A stretch of 64,000 nucleotides of DNA from Nostoc favosum CHAB5714 (GTDB taxonomy: Bacteria > Cyanobacteriota > Cyanobacteriia > Cyanobacteriales > Nostocaceae): NCBI RefSeq assembly GCF_020829495.1, contig NZ_JAIVFQ010000030.1, positions 1-64,000 of the forward strand, written 5' to 3'. The notes under the pieces were generated by a model. The model saw only the letters and a list, made by a program, of their open reading frames with translations, searched no databases and had not been told where the DNA came from. Below, in pieces: positions 1 through 9,339 of the stretch; position 1 is the stretch's first letter, and each line of letters begins with the position of its first letter. Made by a program: the position numbers and the translations under genes.

Positions 1-158
1 TCTCATAATTAACGATCGCCTGATCAACGAATCACTAGTTGGAACATCATATCCTGACAAAACCTGCCATCGTCTTTCTGGAAAAATTAAGTAACATCAC
101 TAGTTTTATAGTTCTTTAAATATCTAAATAGTGAGCAACCATGACACTGCTTATAATG

Positions 159-398
159 TTACATTTTTGTAATCTTTATCTGCTTTTTCCGAGTTTTTTC
201 GGTAGGTGCAAGATATGAGTTACCAGAGTTTTTTATGACAACAGTTATTTCATCTAGAATGCTACCATTACCATAATTTTCTAGTACAGCCCAAGTCCGT
301 TCAATTAACCATTTGCTTAAGCGTGTGAAAGTCGCTATGGTGCTGCGTAGCAATGCTGAAGACAATTTGTGTGCAAAATGAGTCCACCCACTAGGCAT
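159..398 (-). CDS. Small hypothetical protein, possibly a gene remnant
   Basis: The 79-residue reading frame has no domain I recognise. It is basic at its C-terminus and contains a WLIERTWAVLENYG stretch that loosely recalls the end of some transposases, but this is not enough to assign it. There is no convincing ribosome binding site and no partner gene. It may be a relic or a chance frame. The rest of 1-450 holds nothing I can identify. Confidence 0.2.
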   Translation of the reverse strand: MPSGWTHFAHKLSSALLRSTIATFTRLSKWLIERTWAVLENYGNGSILDEITVVIKNSGNSYLAPTEKTRKKQIKITKM

Positions 399-468
399 AT
401 ACCTGGTGTACGATATGTCTATAATTAAACTTTCGTAAAGAAATTTTTAAGTGTCCAAGAGGAAGTTT

Positions 469-1164
469 ATGTCTAAAAAATTCTCTGACTCTTTTTTGTT
501 TCAATTCCTAATTATGCCAGTTGGAGGCATAATAGTTGCCGTAATTTTGGGACTTTTAATAGCCCCATTGGGCAGATGGTTTACCAAGACACCAATTATA
601 GGAACTGCTTTTGAACAATTATGCCACGCTACAAATGCTAATTGTTCTGAACCTCCAGATTTAAATAATAACCCAAGTGCTGCTCAAACTGTTAATTTTT
701 TATGTGCCAAAACTAAATTAGAGAATATACCAGCGACAATTGCTCGTACACCTACTAGAGGCAATGTTGAATTTATTCGTTGGGAATCTAAGCATTTTAT
801 TGCTTCAGGTTATGATCCTGTAACTCGTTGCTTACAAGTATCCGAAAGATTTCAAAAACTTTGGGATAAGAATCTCCTCAAATATATTACGTATGATCGC
901 ATAAATAATTATAACGTAATATGCGTTTCTTTAGAAGCAAATACCCCCTGTATACAAGATGGTTTGCTACTTACATTAAGACCCGAAGATAACCCAAAAG
1001 CTGCTCTTAAACAAATATTAAATATTCGTAACAATGAAAGCACAATTTCATTTCATAATTCTGATACAACAGAACAATCAGAAAACAAGCTCTATATCAA
1101 TGTGAGTGAAATTCTAGATAAGAACCCAGTCGTATCGAATAATCCAATTAAACCTTTGTTCTGA
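469..1164 (+). CDS. COP23 domain protein, membrane anchored
   Basis: This 231-residue protein has one hydrophobic segment near residues 10-33, followed by a region from about 77 to 190 that fits the cyanobacterial COP23 (circadian oscillating protein) domain. Visible features are four cysteines (79, 121, 152, 161), a TRCLQVSERF motif, a NVICVS motif and a GLLLTLRPEDNP motif. The cysteines could form two disulfides outside the cytoplasm; that is inference. I chose the ATG at 469 because an AGAGGAA box lies just upstream, although a GTG at 451 is in frame. The biochemical role of this family is unknown. It stands alone, with a decayed gene behind it. Confidence 0.75.
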   Translation: MSKKFSDSFLFQFLIMPVGGIIVAVILGLLIAPLGRWFTKTPIIGTAFEQLCHATNANCSEPPDLNNNPSAAQTVNFLCAKTKLENIPATIARTPTRGNVEFIRWESKHFIASGYDPVTRCLQVSERFQKLWDKNLLKYITYDRINNYNVICVSLEANTPCIQDGLLLTLRPEDNPKAALKQILNIRNNESTISFHNSDTTEQSENKLYINVSEILDKNPVVSNNPIKPLF

Positions 1165-1335
1165 ATATTCCCAAACTAAAGTAGCTAGCTTGTTATTGGT
1201 TGCATTGGTAGAACCGCAAGCATAAACATGAGTACGGGTGTATTTCTTACCCGTCCGTACTCTACCAGTAATTCCCTATTGGGCATTACATAACCGCACC
1301 AATATTTGTTATTGTTTGTTCCAGGGCGGACACAA
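1163..1335 (-). pseudogene. Remnant of a WGR-like domain gene, frameshifted
   Basis: On the minus strand two frames join into one recognisable domain. The first gives NNKYWCGYVMPNRELLVEYG and the second gives THVYACGSTNATNNKLATLV followed by WE. Together these match the order of a WGR-like fold (NK-W, then a YGR core, then a conserved basic/aromatic end). The frame changes near 1245-1255. There is no start codon or complete ORF, so this is a broken gene. The rest of the gap to the glycosyltransferase (1336-1567) shows nothing I can name. Confidence 0.45.
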
Positions 1336-1567
1336 AACGGTATCACCAAGAGTTTACCTAATTCTTATCTTCTTTTATCCCGATTTATTAAGCCGTTACT
1401 GAATAAGTCTTTAAAGCTAAGTAGCTGAAGACATGAGCTATTAGTCAGTAGTAATTTGTGATTTTTACAAGCTACTGGCTAATTTTGAGTTGTCTTTAAA
1501 AACTCAATAATTGTTTCTTTCTCTACTCAGTCAATTGTCTTTATTTTTTATACATATCTCAAAGATG

Positions 1568-2635
1568 ATGCGAATCATACATATTTTGAACCACGTTCAA
1601 GAAATAGGTAACGGGATTGTGAATGTGGCTGTTGATCTGGCTTGTTTACAGGCTAAATCTGGTTATGAGGTAGCGGTTATTTCTGCTGGTGGTGAATATG
1701 AGAAATTACTAAATATATGTGGTGTCAAACACTACCAACTAGACCAAACTAGGAAACCGATAAGTATTATTAAAGCAGCTGTGCGTTACCTGGCGATCGC
1801 AGCAGAATTTCAGCCGGATATTGTTCACGCGCACATGATGACAGGAGTTATCCTAGCCCGCATTTTTAAAGGGCATAAATATGCTTTAGTTTCCACAGTC
1901 CACAACGAATTTCAGCGTTCCAGTCTGCTGATGGGTTTAGCTGACAGGGTAATTGCTGTCAGTAAGGCGGTGCGAGATTCTATGGCACGACGCGGTATTT
2001 CCGAAAACAAGTTACGGGTAATATGTAACGGAACTTTGGGCAGCCCCCGCACGCGACAAATACAAGATTATCAACCTTTACCATTACAACGTCCAGCGAT
2101 CGCAACTGTAGCCGGGATGTATCAACGCAAGGGAATTGCTGAGTTAATCGCTGCCTTTGAACAAATCGCCTCAGATTTTCCCCAAGCGCATCTTTATTTG
2201 GTAGGAAATGGCCCTGATAAACAGCTATTTGAAGCACAGGCACTAGCAACTTCTGTAAAAGAACGCATTCATTTTGAAGGCTTCCAGGCGGAACCTCAAG
2301 GTTATCTGATATCTTGTGACATATTTGTGTTAGCTTCCCACCGCGATCCTTGCCCCTTGGTACTTTCGGAAGCCAGGGAAGCTGGAATTGCGATCGTTGG
2401 CACTCAGGTAGACGGGATTCCTGAAGCTTTGGACAATGGACAAGCAGGACTTTTAGTGCCAGCAAAAGATAGTAATGCTTTGGCTGGAGTTTTAGTGCAA
2501 TTACTGAGTAATGCCGATATGCTGCACGAATGGAAACAGCGGGCAAATCAAAACCTACAATGGCTGAGTGTTGCCCGCGTTCATCAGGAAACACTAGCAG
2601 TGTATCGTGAATTAATTACAGAGTCAGAACGTTAA
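1568..2635 (+). CDS. Glycosyltransferase family 4 (GT-B fold)
   Basis: The protein of about 355 residues begins MRIIHILNHVQEIGNGIVNV, a typical N-terminal Rossmann half of GT-B enzymes with a glycine-rich loop. The C-terminal half carries the nucleotide-sugar binding signature around PCPLVLSEAREAG, where the first acidic residue of the usual E-x7-E motif is Asp, followed by GTQVDGIPE. It should transfer a sugar from a nucleotide donor to a glycan or lipid; the substrate cannot be read from sequence. A longer frame from TTG 1511 exists, but the homologous N-terminus starts at 1565/1568. Its stop overlaps the convergent PEP-CTERM gene by four bases. Confidence 0.85.
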   Translation: MRIIHILNHVQEIGNGIVNVAVDLACLQAKSGYEVAVISAGGEYEKLLNICGVKHYQLDQTRKPISIIKAAVRYLAIAAEFQPDIVHAHMMTGVILARIFKGHKYALVSTVHNEFQRSSLLMGLADRVIAVSKAVRDSMARRGISENKLRVICNGTLGSPRTRQIQDYQPLPLQRPAIATVAGMYQRKGIAELIAAFEQIASDFPQAHLYLVGNGPDKQLFEAQALATSVKERIHFEGFQAEPQGYLISCDIFVLASHRDPCPLVLSEAREAGIAIVGTQVDGIPEALDNGQAGLLVPAKDSNALAGVLVQLLSNADMLHEWKQRANQNLQWLSVARVHQETLAVYRELITESER

Positions 2636-3294
2636 CAATGTAGCGATCGCTTTACTTTTAAAGCTACACCTAAAGCGCCAAGGACTAGTACACCCAAAAC
2701 ATTAGTTGATTCAGGAACAGCAGTGTAATAACTACCCACTCTGATTGGCCCATCTTTATCCACTTGCTCTGCTGGCACTGGTGGAATGATTCCAGCACCT
2801 GGCGATAGATTGGGGTTGGTAGCGAATGGATTGTAAAACAGGGTTCCGTTTGGGATAACACCATCACTAAAAGTGATGATGTTATCTTTTATGGTAACGT
2901 CTCTAAAAATATTCTTTAAATCAGGGTTATTAGAGTAACCAATCTTGCCATCTCCATTAACATCTCCCCACTGCACAAGCTCATTATTAAATACAGGAGT
3001 AGAATCTGGATTACTATAGGAAAGCGTTTTTAAATCAAAGACCAAGCTTTCTATATCGTACCCAGTGTCATTTAGAAAGTTATTAGCTACATCTGAGACA
3101 CCAAATTCTATTACTTGCCCTGGTTGATACTCTGGCCCAAGACTTCTTGGCTTTTTCGTTTCCAGTACTTCTTCATTTTGAGTTGTCACGCTGGTTTCTA
3201 CCAAAATGAAGGCTCTCGCTGGTGTCAAAGACAAAAAACTAATTCCTGCTGCTCCTAGAACAGATAAGGCTATTTTGGTTGCTATTGTAGTCAT
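2632..3294 (-). CDS. PEP-CTERM sorting domain protein
   Basis: This 220-residue exported protein has a signal peptide (residues 1-28, ending TPARA) and a C-terminal PEP-CTERM tripartite tail: an AVPEST motif, a hydrophobic helix (VLGVLVLGALGVAL) and a basic end (KVKRS). Such tails are processed by exosortase and are common on surface or exopolysaccharide-associated proteins. The middle region is acidic and Asn-rich with no enzyme motif; a DVNGDGKIG stretch could bind calcium. A good AGAGGAC ribosome binding site precedes the ATG. It is convergent with the glycosyltransferase, so any link between the two is positional only. Confidence 0.8.
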   Translation of the reverse strand: MTTIATKIALSVLGAAGISFLSLTPARAFILVETSVTTQNEEVLETKKPRSLGPEYQPGQVIEFGVSDVANNFLNDTGYDIESLVFDLKTLSYSNPDSTPVFNNELVQWGDVNGDGKIGYSNNPDLKNIFRDVTIKDNIITFSDGVIPNGTLFYNPFATNPNLSPGAGIIPPVPAEQVDKDGPIRVGSYYTAVPESTNVLGVLVLGALGVALKVKRSLHC

Positions 3295-3651
3295 ATTTCT
3301 GTCCTCTTTATATTGATTGAGAGAATACTATACCGCGTGGGTTAAATCAAACAGCAAAACTCGCTTTTCAACTGCTATCTACCTGCTAGATAAATAGCGG
3401 TTAATGTGTGCCTGCTCAGTGATTTTATATCTACTCATAGGTTGATTTATAAAACAATTCTTGTAATGCTTTATCAAAATAACTAATAATTTTACCCAAT
3501 CTTTATAAAAAATCTAAATTAGAACTTATGCGTTGACAGATTAGAGAATATGTGTGTTGAAAAAAGCTGAGTTAACGCGATCTACCAACAAGTTTTTTCG
3601 TTGGCAAATCACGTTAATTTAAATTCCAGCGTAGAACGTGTTGAAAAATTT
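3295..3651. other. Intergenic region without a recognisable gene
   Basis: This AT-rich stretch lies upstream of the PEP-CTERM gene and beyond the end of the efflux pump gene. I see no conserved reading frame or RNA. It presumably holds the promoter of the PEP-CTERM gene near its right-hand side of 3295-3400. Confidence 0.4.
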
Positions 3652-3669
3652 AATCCCTATGTAGGGATT
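3650..3669 (-). terminator. Hairpin at the end of the efflux pump gene
   Basis: An 8-bp inverted repeat (AATCCCTA, two-base loop, TAGGGATT) sits exactly at the 3' end of the RND permease gene. On the minus strand it is followed by a run containing AAATTTTT, so it may act as a transcription terminator. Confidence 0.4.
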
Positions 3670-6600
3670 CAAATCAATTTTTTCGTAAATCCACGCAACC
3701 AAATTAATACTGGCTTCGCCCAATTCCCACCTAGTAAATCGTGCAGCAGAATATAAAAACAGGGGATGATAAACAATGTCAGCATTGTAGCGATCGCCAT
3801 CCCAAAGAAAACTACAATCCCTAAAGGCTGCAAAAACTCAGAACCTTCGCCAATGCCCAATGCCAAAGGAAACAGTCCCAATATAGTGGTGACTGTGGTC
3901 ATGATAATTGGGCGCAAGCGTTGAGGAGCAGCTTTCATGATCGCAATTTGGCGAGTACAACCAACTTCTTCCCGAATTTGGTTTGCCAGTTCTACCATTA
4001 AAATCCCTGCGTTCACCACAATTCCTACCAGCAAGACGACGCCAACAATTACAGTTGCGCCAATTGCAGTTTGGGTAATGTAAAGTCCAAAAATTCCTCC
4101 AGCTAACGCTAGTGGTACGGTGAAGATAATTACCAACGGGTCAATGAGCGAATTGTATTGCACCGCCATGACTACAAATATTAGGAACACTGCCAACGCC
4201 CCCAAAGTTTTTAAAGCATCCTGAAGTTGCTGATTAGTTTCTTGGGCAGAACTAGGCACAATTGAAACGCCATCAGGTAAGTCTACATCTTGGAGTACCT
4301 CATTGACTTCTGCGATCGCTTCACCAAGACTAGCTCCCTCGGTGAGATTACCTGCCACAATAAAAGCTTGGCGCTGATTAATCCGTTGCACTTCACCAGG
4401 CGCTTGACCTTCTTGAATGTTTGCAACATCTGAAAGACGGATTAGTTGATTGTTTTCTGTAAATAGCGGTAATTGCTCTAGCTGGGAAGGACGCGCAATT
4501 GCTTCCTTATTTAGCTGCACCCGCACATCAACTAAACGATTACCGCGTTGAATTTGGGTAGGAACTGAACCTTCAATTGCTGTCTGAACTGTGGCACCAA
4601 TTTGCCCGGCGCTCAACCCTAAAGCCGAAACCCTTTCCCAGTCTGGGCGAATTTGGATTTCTGGTTGCCGGGGGTCGGCATCTGGTCGGAATGTCGCTAA
4701 TTTTGCCCTTTCTTGCAATGCTTGCAGCACTTGTGCGCCTGCTTGCGTTAAGTTTTCTTCATTCTCACCTTGCAGAATCACGTCAACGTCTGACCCTTGT
4801 ACTGGAGAATTACTCAAGATTAAACCCCGCACCTGACCAGGATTAAGGCGCAGCAGAATTCCTGCTAAGTTGAGTTTGTTAAATTCCTGAGTTACTTTTT
4901 TGACGAAAGCTTCTACATCTGTGCCTGGTTTTAGATTGATAGTGCTGCTAGCACGTAAAGGATTTTCTGTAGTACTGCTGCCAAATAAATTACCACCCAC
5001 AGTTGTGAAAGCAGACTTTGTTTCTGGTTGTTTGAGCAAAATGTCATCAACAATTTGCATAACTTTTTCAGAAGTTGCTAAAGGTGTACCGGGAGGAAAC
5101 TGCGCTCTCAAGTTAGCTTGACCAGTACTGATGCGGGGTAAAATTTCTTGGGGAATTTGACCAAACATAAAGAAGCTACTGCCGCCTAAAATTACCAAAG
5201 CAGCGATAACGACGAGGAGCCGATAGCGTAAAACCTTGGTTAAGAAGTTACTGTATCCCCGCGTAGCATCTTCAAATCGGTGATTAAACTGTCTAAGCAG
5301 CCAAAATTCACTGATCCGACTAGACCAGCGAATTCCCAAGAGTCGAGAAGACAGCATCGGTACTACTGTGATTGCGACTACAAGGGATGCTGCTACTGCG
5401 AAGCTAATTGTCAGAATCAGTTCATTAAATAGCAGTGCAATAAAGCCGCCAATTAAGAGGAATGGCACTACAGAAACTAAGTTGGCACCTGTAGCAGCAA
5501 CTAAAGCAGATTCTACTTCTTGGGAAGCTGCGATCGCACTGTCAATAAAAAATTTTGAATTTCTCCTCTGCCCCTCTGCCTCCACCTCTTTTTGATTGGG
5601 AGTCATCCCTGTTTTTTCAGAAATGTTCTCCAAAATCACAACCGATGTATCAATTGCTTGACCGACTCCTAATGTCAGACCTGCCAAACTAAATACATTC
5701 AAAGTCAAGCCAAAGATTTTCATCAGAGCGATCGCTGCTAGAGTACACAGGGGAATCGTCAAACTGATAATCAATGTTTGCCTAAATGATCCCAAGAATA
5801 ACAACACTGCTGCTGCTGCTAACAATGCCCCAGAAATCCCCGAAAAGATGACATCATTTAAGGAATTGCGGATGAAGACAGATTCATCTGTGGTGGGACT
5901 CAAAGTCATATCTGCTGGAATTAAACCCGATTGTCGTAATTGTTCAATTCGCCGCTTAACAGCATCTACAACTGTGATTGTATTGGCCTCAGGCTGCTTT
6001 TGGATTGAAAATTTCACCGCAGGCTGACGATTCAGGTAAACAAATACTCGCTGGTCTTCTGTATCGTCAATTACCTCCGCAAAGTCTCGCAAGTAGACGC
6101 GGCGGGAAGGTGCAGGGGAGGTAGAAGAGGCAGGGGAGGCTGGCGTTGCAGGGGAGGCAGGGGAGGAAACTTCTACAGAGAGGTTTTCAATTTCCCTGGC
6201 ATTTTGGAAGCGTCCTACAGTCCGAGTCAATGGCTCAGAATTTTGCCCTAGAATCCGACCACCAGAAGTATCTTGGTTACGGGCTGTTAATTCATCTAAG
6301 ACATCATTTAACCCCACGCCTAAAGCTTGCAATCGGTTTAAGTCAACAAGCACCCGTACTTCTTCCTCAGCACCACCAGATACATCGACTGAAGCGACTC
6401 CCGGCACGACACTGAGTTCACGCGTTAACTCTTCATCAGCAAATACGCGTAAATCTTTACCTGGCAACGAAGCAGATGTCAGGGCCAATTCATAAACCGG
6501 CAATTGGGAAGGATCGACTTTAAATAAGCGCGGCTCCTCTATCGTATCTGGCAGTTGTCCTCGGCCTCGGTTAAAAGCAGCAGTAGCATCGTTTAGGGCT

Positions 6601-6944
6601 TGATCAATATCACCCCCTGGTTGGAAGTATAAATCCAGGTTCACCTGTCCCTCACGGGTGCGGGAAAAAATTTGGACTACATTCTCTGTTGCAGCTAAAG
6701 TTTCTTCTAAGGGTCTGGTGATTTCATCTACTGCTACTTCCGGTGAAATACCAGGGGCTTCTAGCCGGACACTAACTCGTGGATAGGTAATTGAGGGTAG
6801 AAGATCGACTTGGATCGTTGTGAGAAAAAATACCCCAATGACAATTACTGCCACGGTGAGCATGAGTGTGCCAATGTGTTGGCGGATAGCGATCGCACTA
6901 AGACTAAATCCGCCATTGCCATTATTATTGTTCGCCTGTTGCAT
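3669..6944 (-). CDS. RND efflux transporter permease, AcrB/HAE1 family
   Basis: At 1091 residues this has the full length and plan of an RND pump: an N-terminal membrane helix (about 22-43), a large periplasmic loop, a central set of helices, a second periplasmic loop and C-terminal helices. The fourth-helix region reads GVGQAIDTSVVILENI and keeps one of the two usual proton-relay aspartates. Two low-complexity insertions, near residues 260-279 (Pro/Ser/Ala) and 448-462 (Glu/Gln/Arg), are encoded by G-rich repeat DNA and are not typical of the family. It should drive proton-coupled drug or solute export with the adaptor encoded just upstream (7162-8763). The outer-membrane channel gene is not in the window. 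Confidence 0.92.
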   Translation of the reverse strand: MQQANNNNGNGGFSLSAIAIRQHIGTLMLTVAVIVIGVFFLTTIQVDLLPSITYPRVSVRLEAPGISPEVAVDEITRPLEETLAATENVVQIFSRTREGQVNLDLYFQPGGDIDQALNDATAAFNRGRGQLPDTIEEPRLFKVDPSQLPVYELALTSASLPGKDLRVFADEELTRELSVVPGVASVDVSGGAEEEVRVLVDLNRLQALGVGLNDVLDELTARNQDTSGGRILGQNSEPLTRTVGRFQNAREIENLSVEVSSPASPATPASPASSTSPAPSRRVYLRDFAEVIDDTEDQRVFVYLNRQPAVKFSIQKQPEANTITVVDAVKRRIEQLRQSGLIPADMTLSPTTDESVFIRNSLNDVIFSGISGALLAAAAVLLFLGSFRQTLIISLTIPLCTLAAIALMKIFGLTLNVFSLAGLTLGVGQAIDTSVVILENISEKTGMTPNQKEVEAEGQRRNSKFFIDSAIAASQEVESALVAATGANLVSVVPFLLIGGFIALLFNELILTISFAVAASLVVAITVVPMLSSRLLGIRWSSRISEFWLLRQFNHRFEDATRGYSNFLTKVLRYRLLVVIAALVILGGSSFFMFGQIPQEILPRISTGQANLRAQFPPGTPLATSEKVMQIVDDILLKQPETKSAFTTVGGNLFGSSTTENPLRASSTINLKPGTDVEAFVKKVTQEFNKLNLAGILLRLNPGQVRGLILSNSPVQGSDVDVILQGENEENLTQAGAQVLQALQERAKLATFRPDADPRQPEIQIRPDWERVSALGLSAGQIGATVQTAIEGSVPTQIQRGNRLVDVRVQLNKEAIARPSQLEQLPLFTENNQLIRLSDVANIQEGQAPGEVQRINQRQAFIVAGNLTEGASLGEAIAEVNEVLQDVDLPDGVSIVPSSAQETNQQLQDALKTLGALAVFLIFVVMAVQYNSLIDPLVIIFTVPLALAGGIFGLYITQTAIGATVIVGVVLLVGIVVNAGILMVELANQIREEVGCTRQIAIMKAAPQRLRPIIMTTVTTILGLFPLALGIGEGSEFLQPLGIVVFFGMAIATMLTLFIIPCFYILLHDLLGGNWAKPVLIWLRGFTKKLI

Positions 6945-6992
6945 GATACTAAGTGATAAGTGCTAAGTGCTGACTACTAAGTACTTTTTCAT

Positions 6993-7127
6993 GGGAGCAT
7001 CCCAAATGTGTAAAAACATATTTTGTCATTGCGAGCGTAATGAAATGAAGCTATGCCGAAGGCTTTACGCTTCATTCGCAATGACAATCTATCATCTTGG
7101 TAAATTTGCTTGCATTGGGATGCTCCC
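6993..7127. mobile_element. Nested MITE-like element inside the efflux operon
   Basis: A 135-bp element has perfect 12-bp terminal inverted repeats (GGGAGCATCCCA and its complement). Inside it sits a second palindromic element at 7024-7086 with 11-bp ends (TGTCATTGCGA). It carries no gene and occupies most of the space between the adaptor and pump genes. Non-autonomous elements of this sort are common in Nostocales. Confidence 0.7.
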
Positions 7128-7161
7128 TTTTTCCTTGGTATGGTGGTTATTACTCACCCTA

Positions 7162-8763
7162 CTATTGCTTTTCTGAAAGAATTGAAAGACTTACAGTGTC
7201 ACCTTCTTTTAACGGCTTACCACTACGAACAACATAGCGCTCTCCCGTTTGCAAACCGGATAAAATTTCCACTCTCCCATCAGCCCTTTTTCCCAACATT
7301 ACGGCTCGTGCTGTTACCTTGGTTTTGTCTTCTGTGTCTTTGACGACAAATACTTCCCCACTTTGGTCTTGTGACTTTGCCTTTGCTATACCAGATGTGT
7401 TAGCTGGGGAAGAGTCCTGCGGTACATTTGTTTGCGTCTCCCCTGTACCCTTGGAGTTCTTACTGCCTGCTTGTTTCTGAATAGCTGTTTGCGGCACTAC
7501 AACCCGTTGTTGTGTCTGGTTTTCAAAATTGACTCGCGCCAGCAGTCCACTACCAATTTTCCCTTGATTGTTAGGAATCACTACTTCTACAGGTATCAAG
7601 CGAGCTGTGGCATCGGCAGCTGGGGAAATGCGCGTAACTCTGCCAATTAATGCTTGATCCGGGAAGGCATCTAAGCGGACTTGTACAGACTGCCCAACCT
7701 GAATTTGTGCCAGTTCTAATTCGGAAACTTGCACTACGACTTTGACACGGTTAAAATCGCCAATTTTTAAGACTTCGCTACCTGCTTGCAGAAGGTTGCC
7801 AGGTTCTGTCACCTTTTCTGTGACTATACCAGTGATGGGGGATGTCAGCCGAGCGTAAGAACTTCGCTCTTTGGTTTGGGCAACTAATGCCTGTTGGGCC
7901 AATACTCTACCTTGAGCAGCAGCGACGGCTTGCTGTTCTGTACGAACTTGTTCTTGGGCTGCCCGTAGTGCCTGGGCTGCTGTTTTTGCCTGGGTACGTG
8001 CTTGCTGGGCAGTTTGTTCAGCGATCGCTCCAGCTTTGAATAACCTCTGCTGCCGTTCTGAGTCTGCCTGAGCTTGTACCACTTCTAGCCGCGCTCGTTC
8101 AACGTCTGCACGGGCATTGCTTACCTGATTGGTTGCCCTAGCGACTTCTGATTTGAGGGCTGCTAGTTCTGCTTCTGCTTGCTTTAATTCAGTCGAAAGT
8201 ATGGCATCATCTAACTGCCCGACGTTCTGCCCTTGTTTAACTGTATCGCCCACATCCAGGTTCAAAGCCAACAACCGGGCTTCTACCTGCGATCGCACTG
8301 ATACAATCCGAAAGGGTGTTGTATTACCTGTATATTCTGGTTGTTTTTCGAGCAAGTCAGTTCGAGCGATCGCCACATCTACAGGTGTTGCACCACCCCC
8401 TTCCCTACTACCAGGACTCTGAGATTGTGCATCTGCTGATTCTTTGGGCGATGAGCCGCAACTTGCCGTCAGCAGTGCTATACCTACCAAGCAAGAAATG
8501 AATAAACTTCTTACAGAGGTAGAGGAAAGTAAGTAATTTTCTTTTTTACCTTTTTCACCTGTTGCACTAGTGCTGTTTGCAAGAAGTCTACTCTTTAAAT
8601 CTGCGTAGGCCCAGCCCGCACTTCGGCTGCGCTCAGTGACTACCCCAGGCATTGCTACCTCAGTCTTCACAACTGAATTTAACTGGATATTAATGAGCTG
8701 GTTGGCGGCTACCGGATCTGTTATTTTCACCTGCTTGTGCGGCTTATTCATATCCAAAATCAT
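7162..8763 (-). CDS. RND efflux periplasmic adaptor (membrane fusion protein)
   Basis: The protein has a lipobox (LTASCGSS, Cys near residue 102), a barrel-sandwich/lipoyl half-motif, a long Ala/Gln/Glu-rich coiled-coil hairpin (about 190-300), and beta-barrel segments ending in a SGLQTGERYVV stretch: the usual order of HlyD/AcrA-type adaptors. It would be lipid-anchored and would link the RND permease at 3669-6944 to an outer-membrane channel. The first ~90 residues before the lipobox are unusually long and include a segment encoded by a dispersed repeat (about 8618-8645), so the true start may lie further in, or a repeat has entered the 5' end. Confidence 0.88.
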   Translation of the reverse strand: MILDMNKPHKQVKITDPVAANQLINIQLNSVVKTEVAMPGVVTERSRSAGWAYADLKSRLLANSTSATGEKGKKENYLLSSTSVRSLFISCLVGIALLTASCGSSPKESADAQSQSPGSREGGGATPVDVAIARTDLLEKQPEYTGNTTPFRIVSVRSQVEARLLALNLDVGDTVKQGQNVGQLDDAILSTELKQAEAELAALKSEVARATNQVSNARADVERARLEVVQAQADSERQQRLFKAGAIAEQTAQQARTQAKTAAQALRAAQEQVRTEQQAVAAAQGRVLAQQALVAQTKERSSYARLTSPITGIVTEKVTEPGNLLQAGSEVLKIGDFNRVKVVVQVSELELAQIQVGQSVQVRLDAFPDQALIGRVTRISPAADATARLIPVEVVIPNNQGKIGSGLLARVNFENQTQQRVVVPQTAIQKQAGSKNSKGTGETQTNVPQDSSPANTSGIAKAKSQDQSGEVFVVKDTEDKTKVTARAVMLGKRADGRVEILSGLQTGERYVVRSGKPLKEGDTVSLSILSEKQ

Positions 8764-9339
8764 TTATTTTTCTCTGATTGGGGAGCTTTTGGGGTTAAAC
8801 AGCCGTGTTTTACCAAGTAATTTTGAGAGATATCATTAACAAAAAACGGCGAGAATTCGTAAGCTGTCTTACAGCAACTTTCTGTATCAGAAATTACTGT
8901 TTTCCCATAAAAATCCAAAACTTCTCACCGCTCTACTTCTTACGCAGAGGTAGAAAATCTTCTTGCAGATCATAAATTATAAACTTAGTATAAATATTTG
9001 TCAGTTTTCTGAAATCTACCCATAGGAGAAACCTGGGTTTTTCTAAAGATATGAAACTTTTTGCCCAATATCCTAAAATGGGCGGTATTACAAGAATTAC
9101 CCTTGTTTTTACATATTACTTTTTATTCTCGCATAAATACTTGTACTTATAGTAATTTGTTTTTTGTTAAGAATATTAAAGATTTATTGCTTTTTTAGGT
9201 CTATAATGTAGTGGAGAACACTATTTTTTCTTACCCCCCTTGCGTAATATGGCAAGAACAGGGCGATAAGTACCATAACAACAGCAAGAATGAAGTTTTT
9301 TGCCAGAAATATATTTGCATTAGGTGAGGAAGGTAAGGC
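8764..9339. promoter_or_regulatory. Divergent intergenic region between efflux operon and lyase gene
   Basis: This 576-bp AT-rich gap separates two genes that point away from each other and must hold both promoters. I see no reading frame, known riboswitch or clear operator in it. A GAGGAAGGTAAG ribosome binding site lies just before the GTG at 9340. Confidence 0.35.

Noticed and set aside
1980..2594. 204-residue minus-strand ORF
   Set aside because: It lies entirely antisense to the glycosyltransferase, whose motifs are clear.
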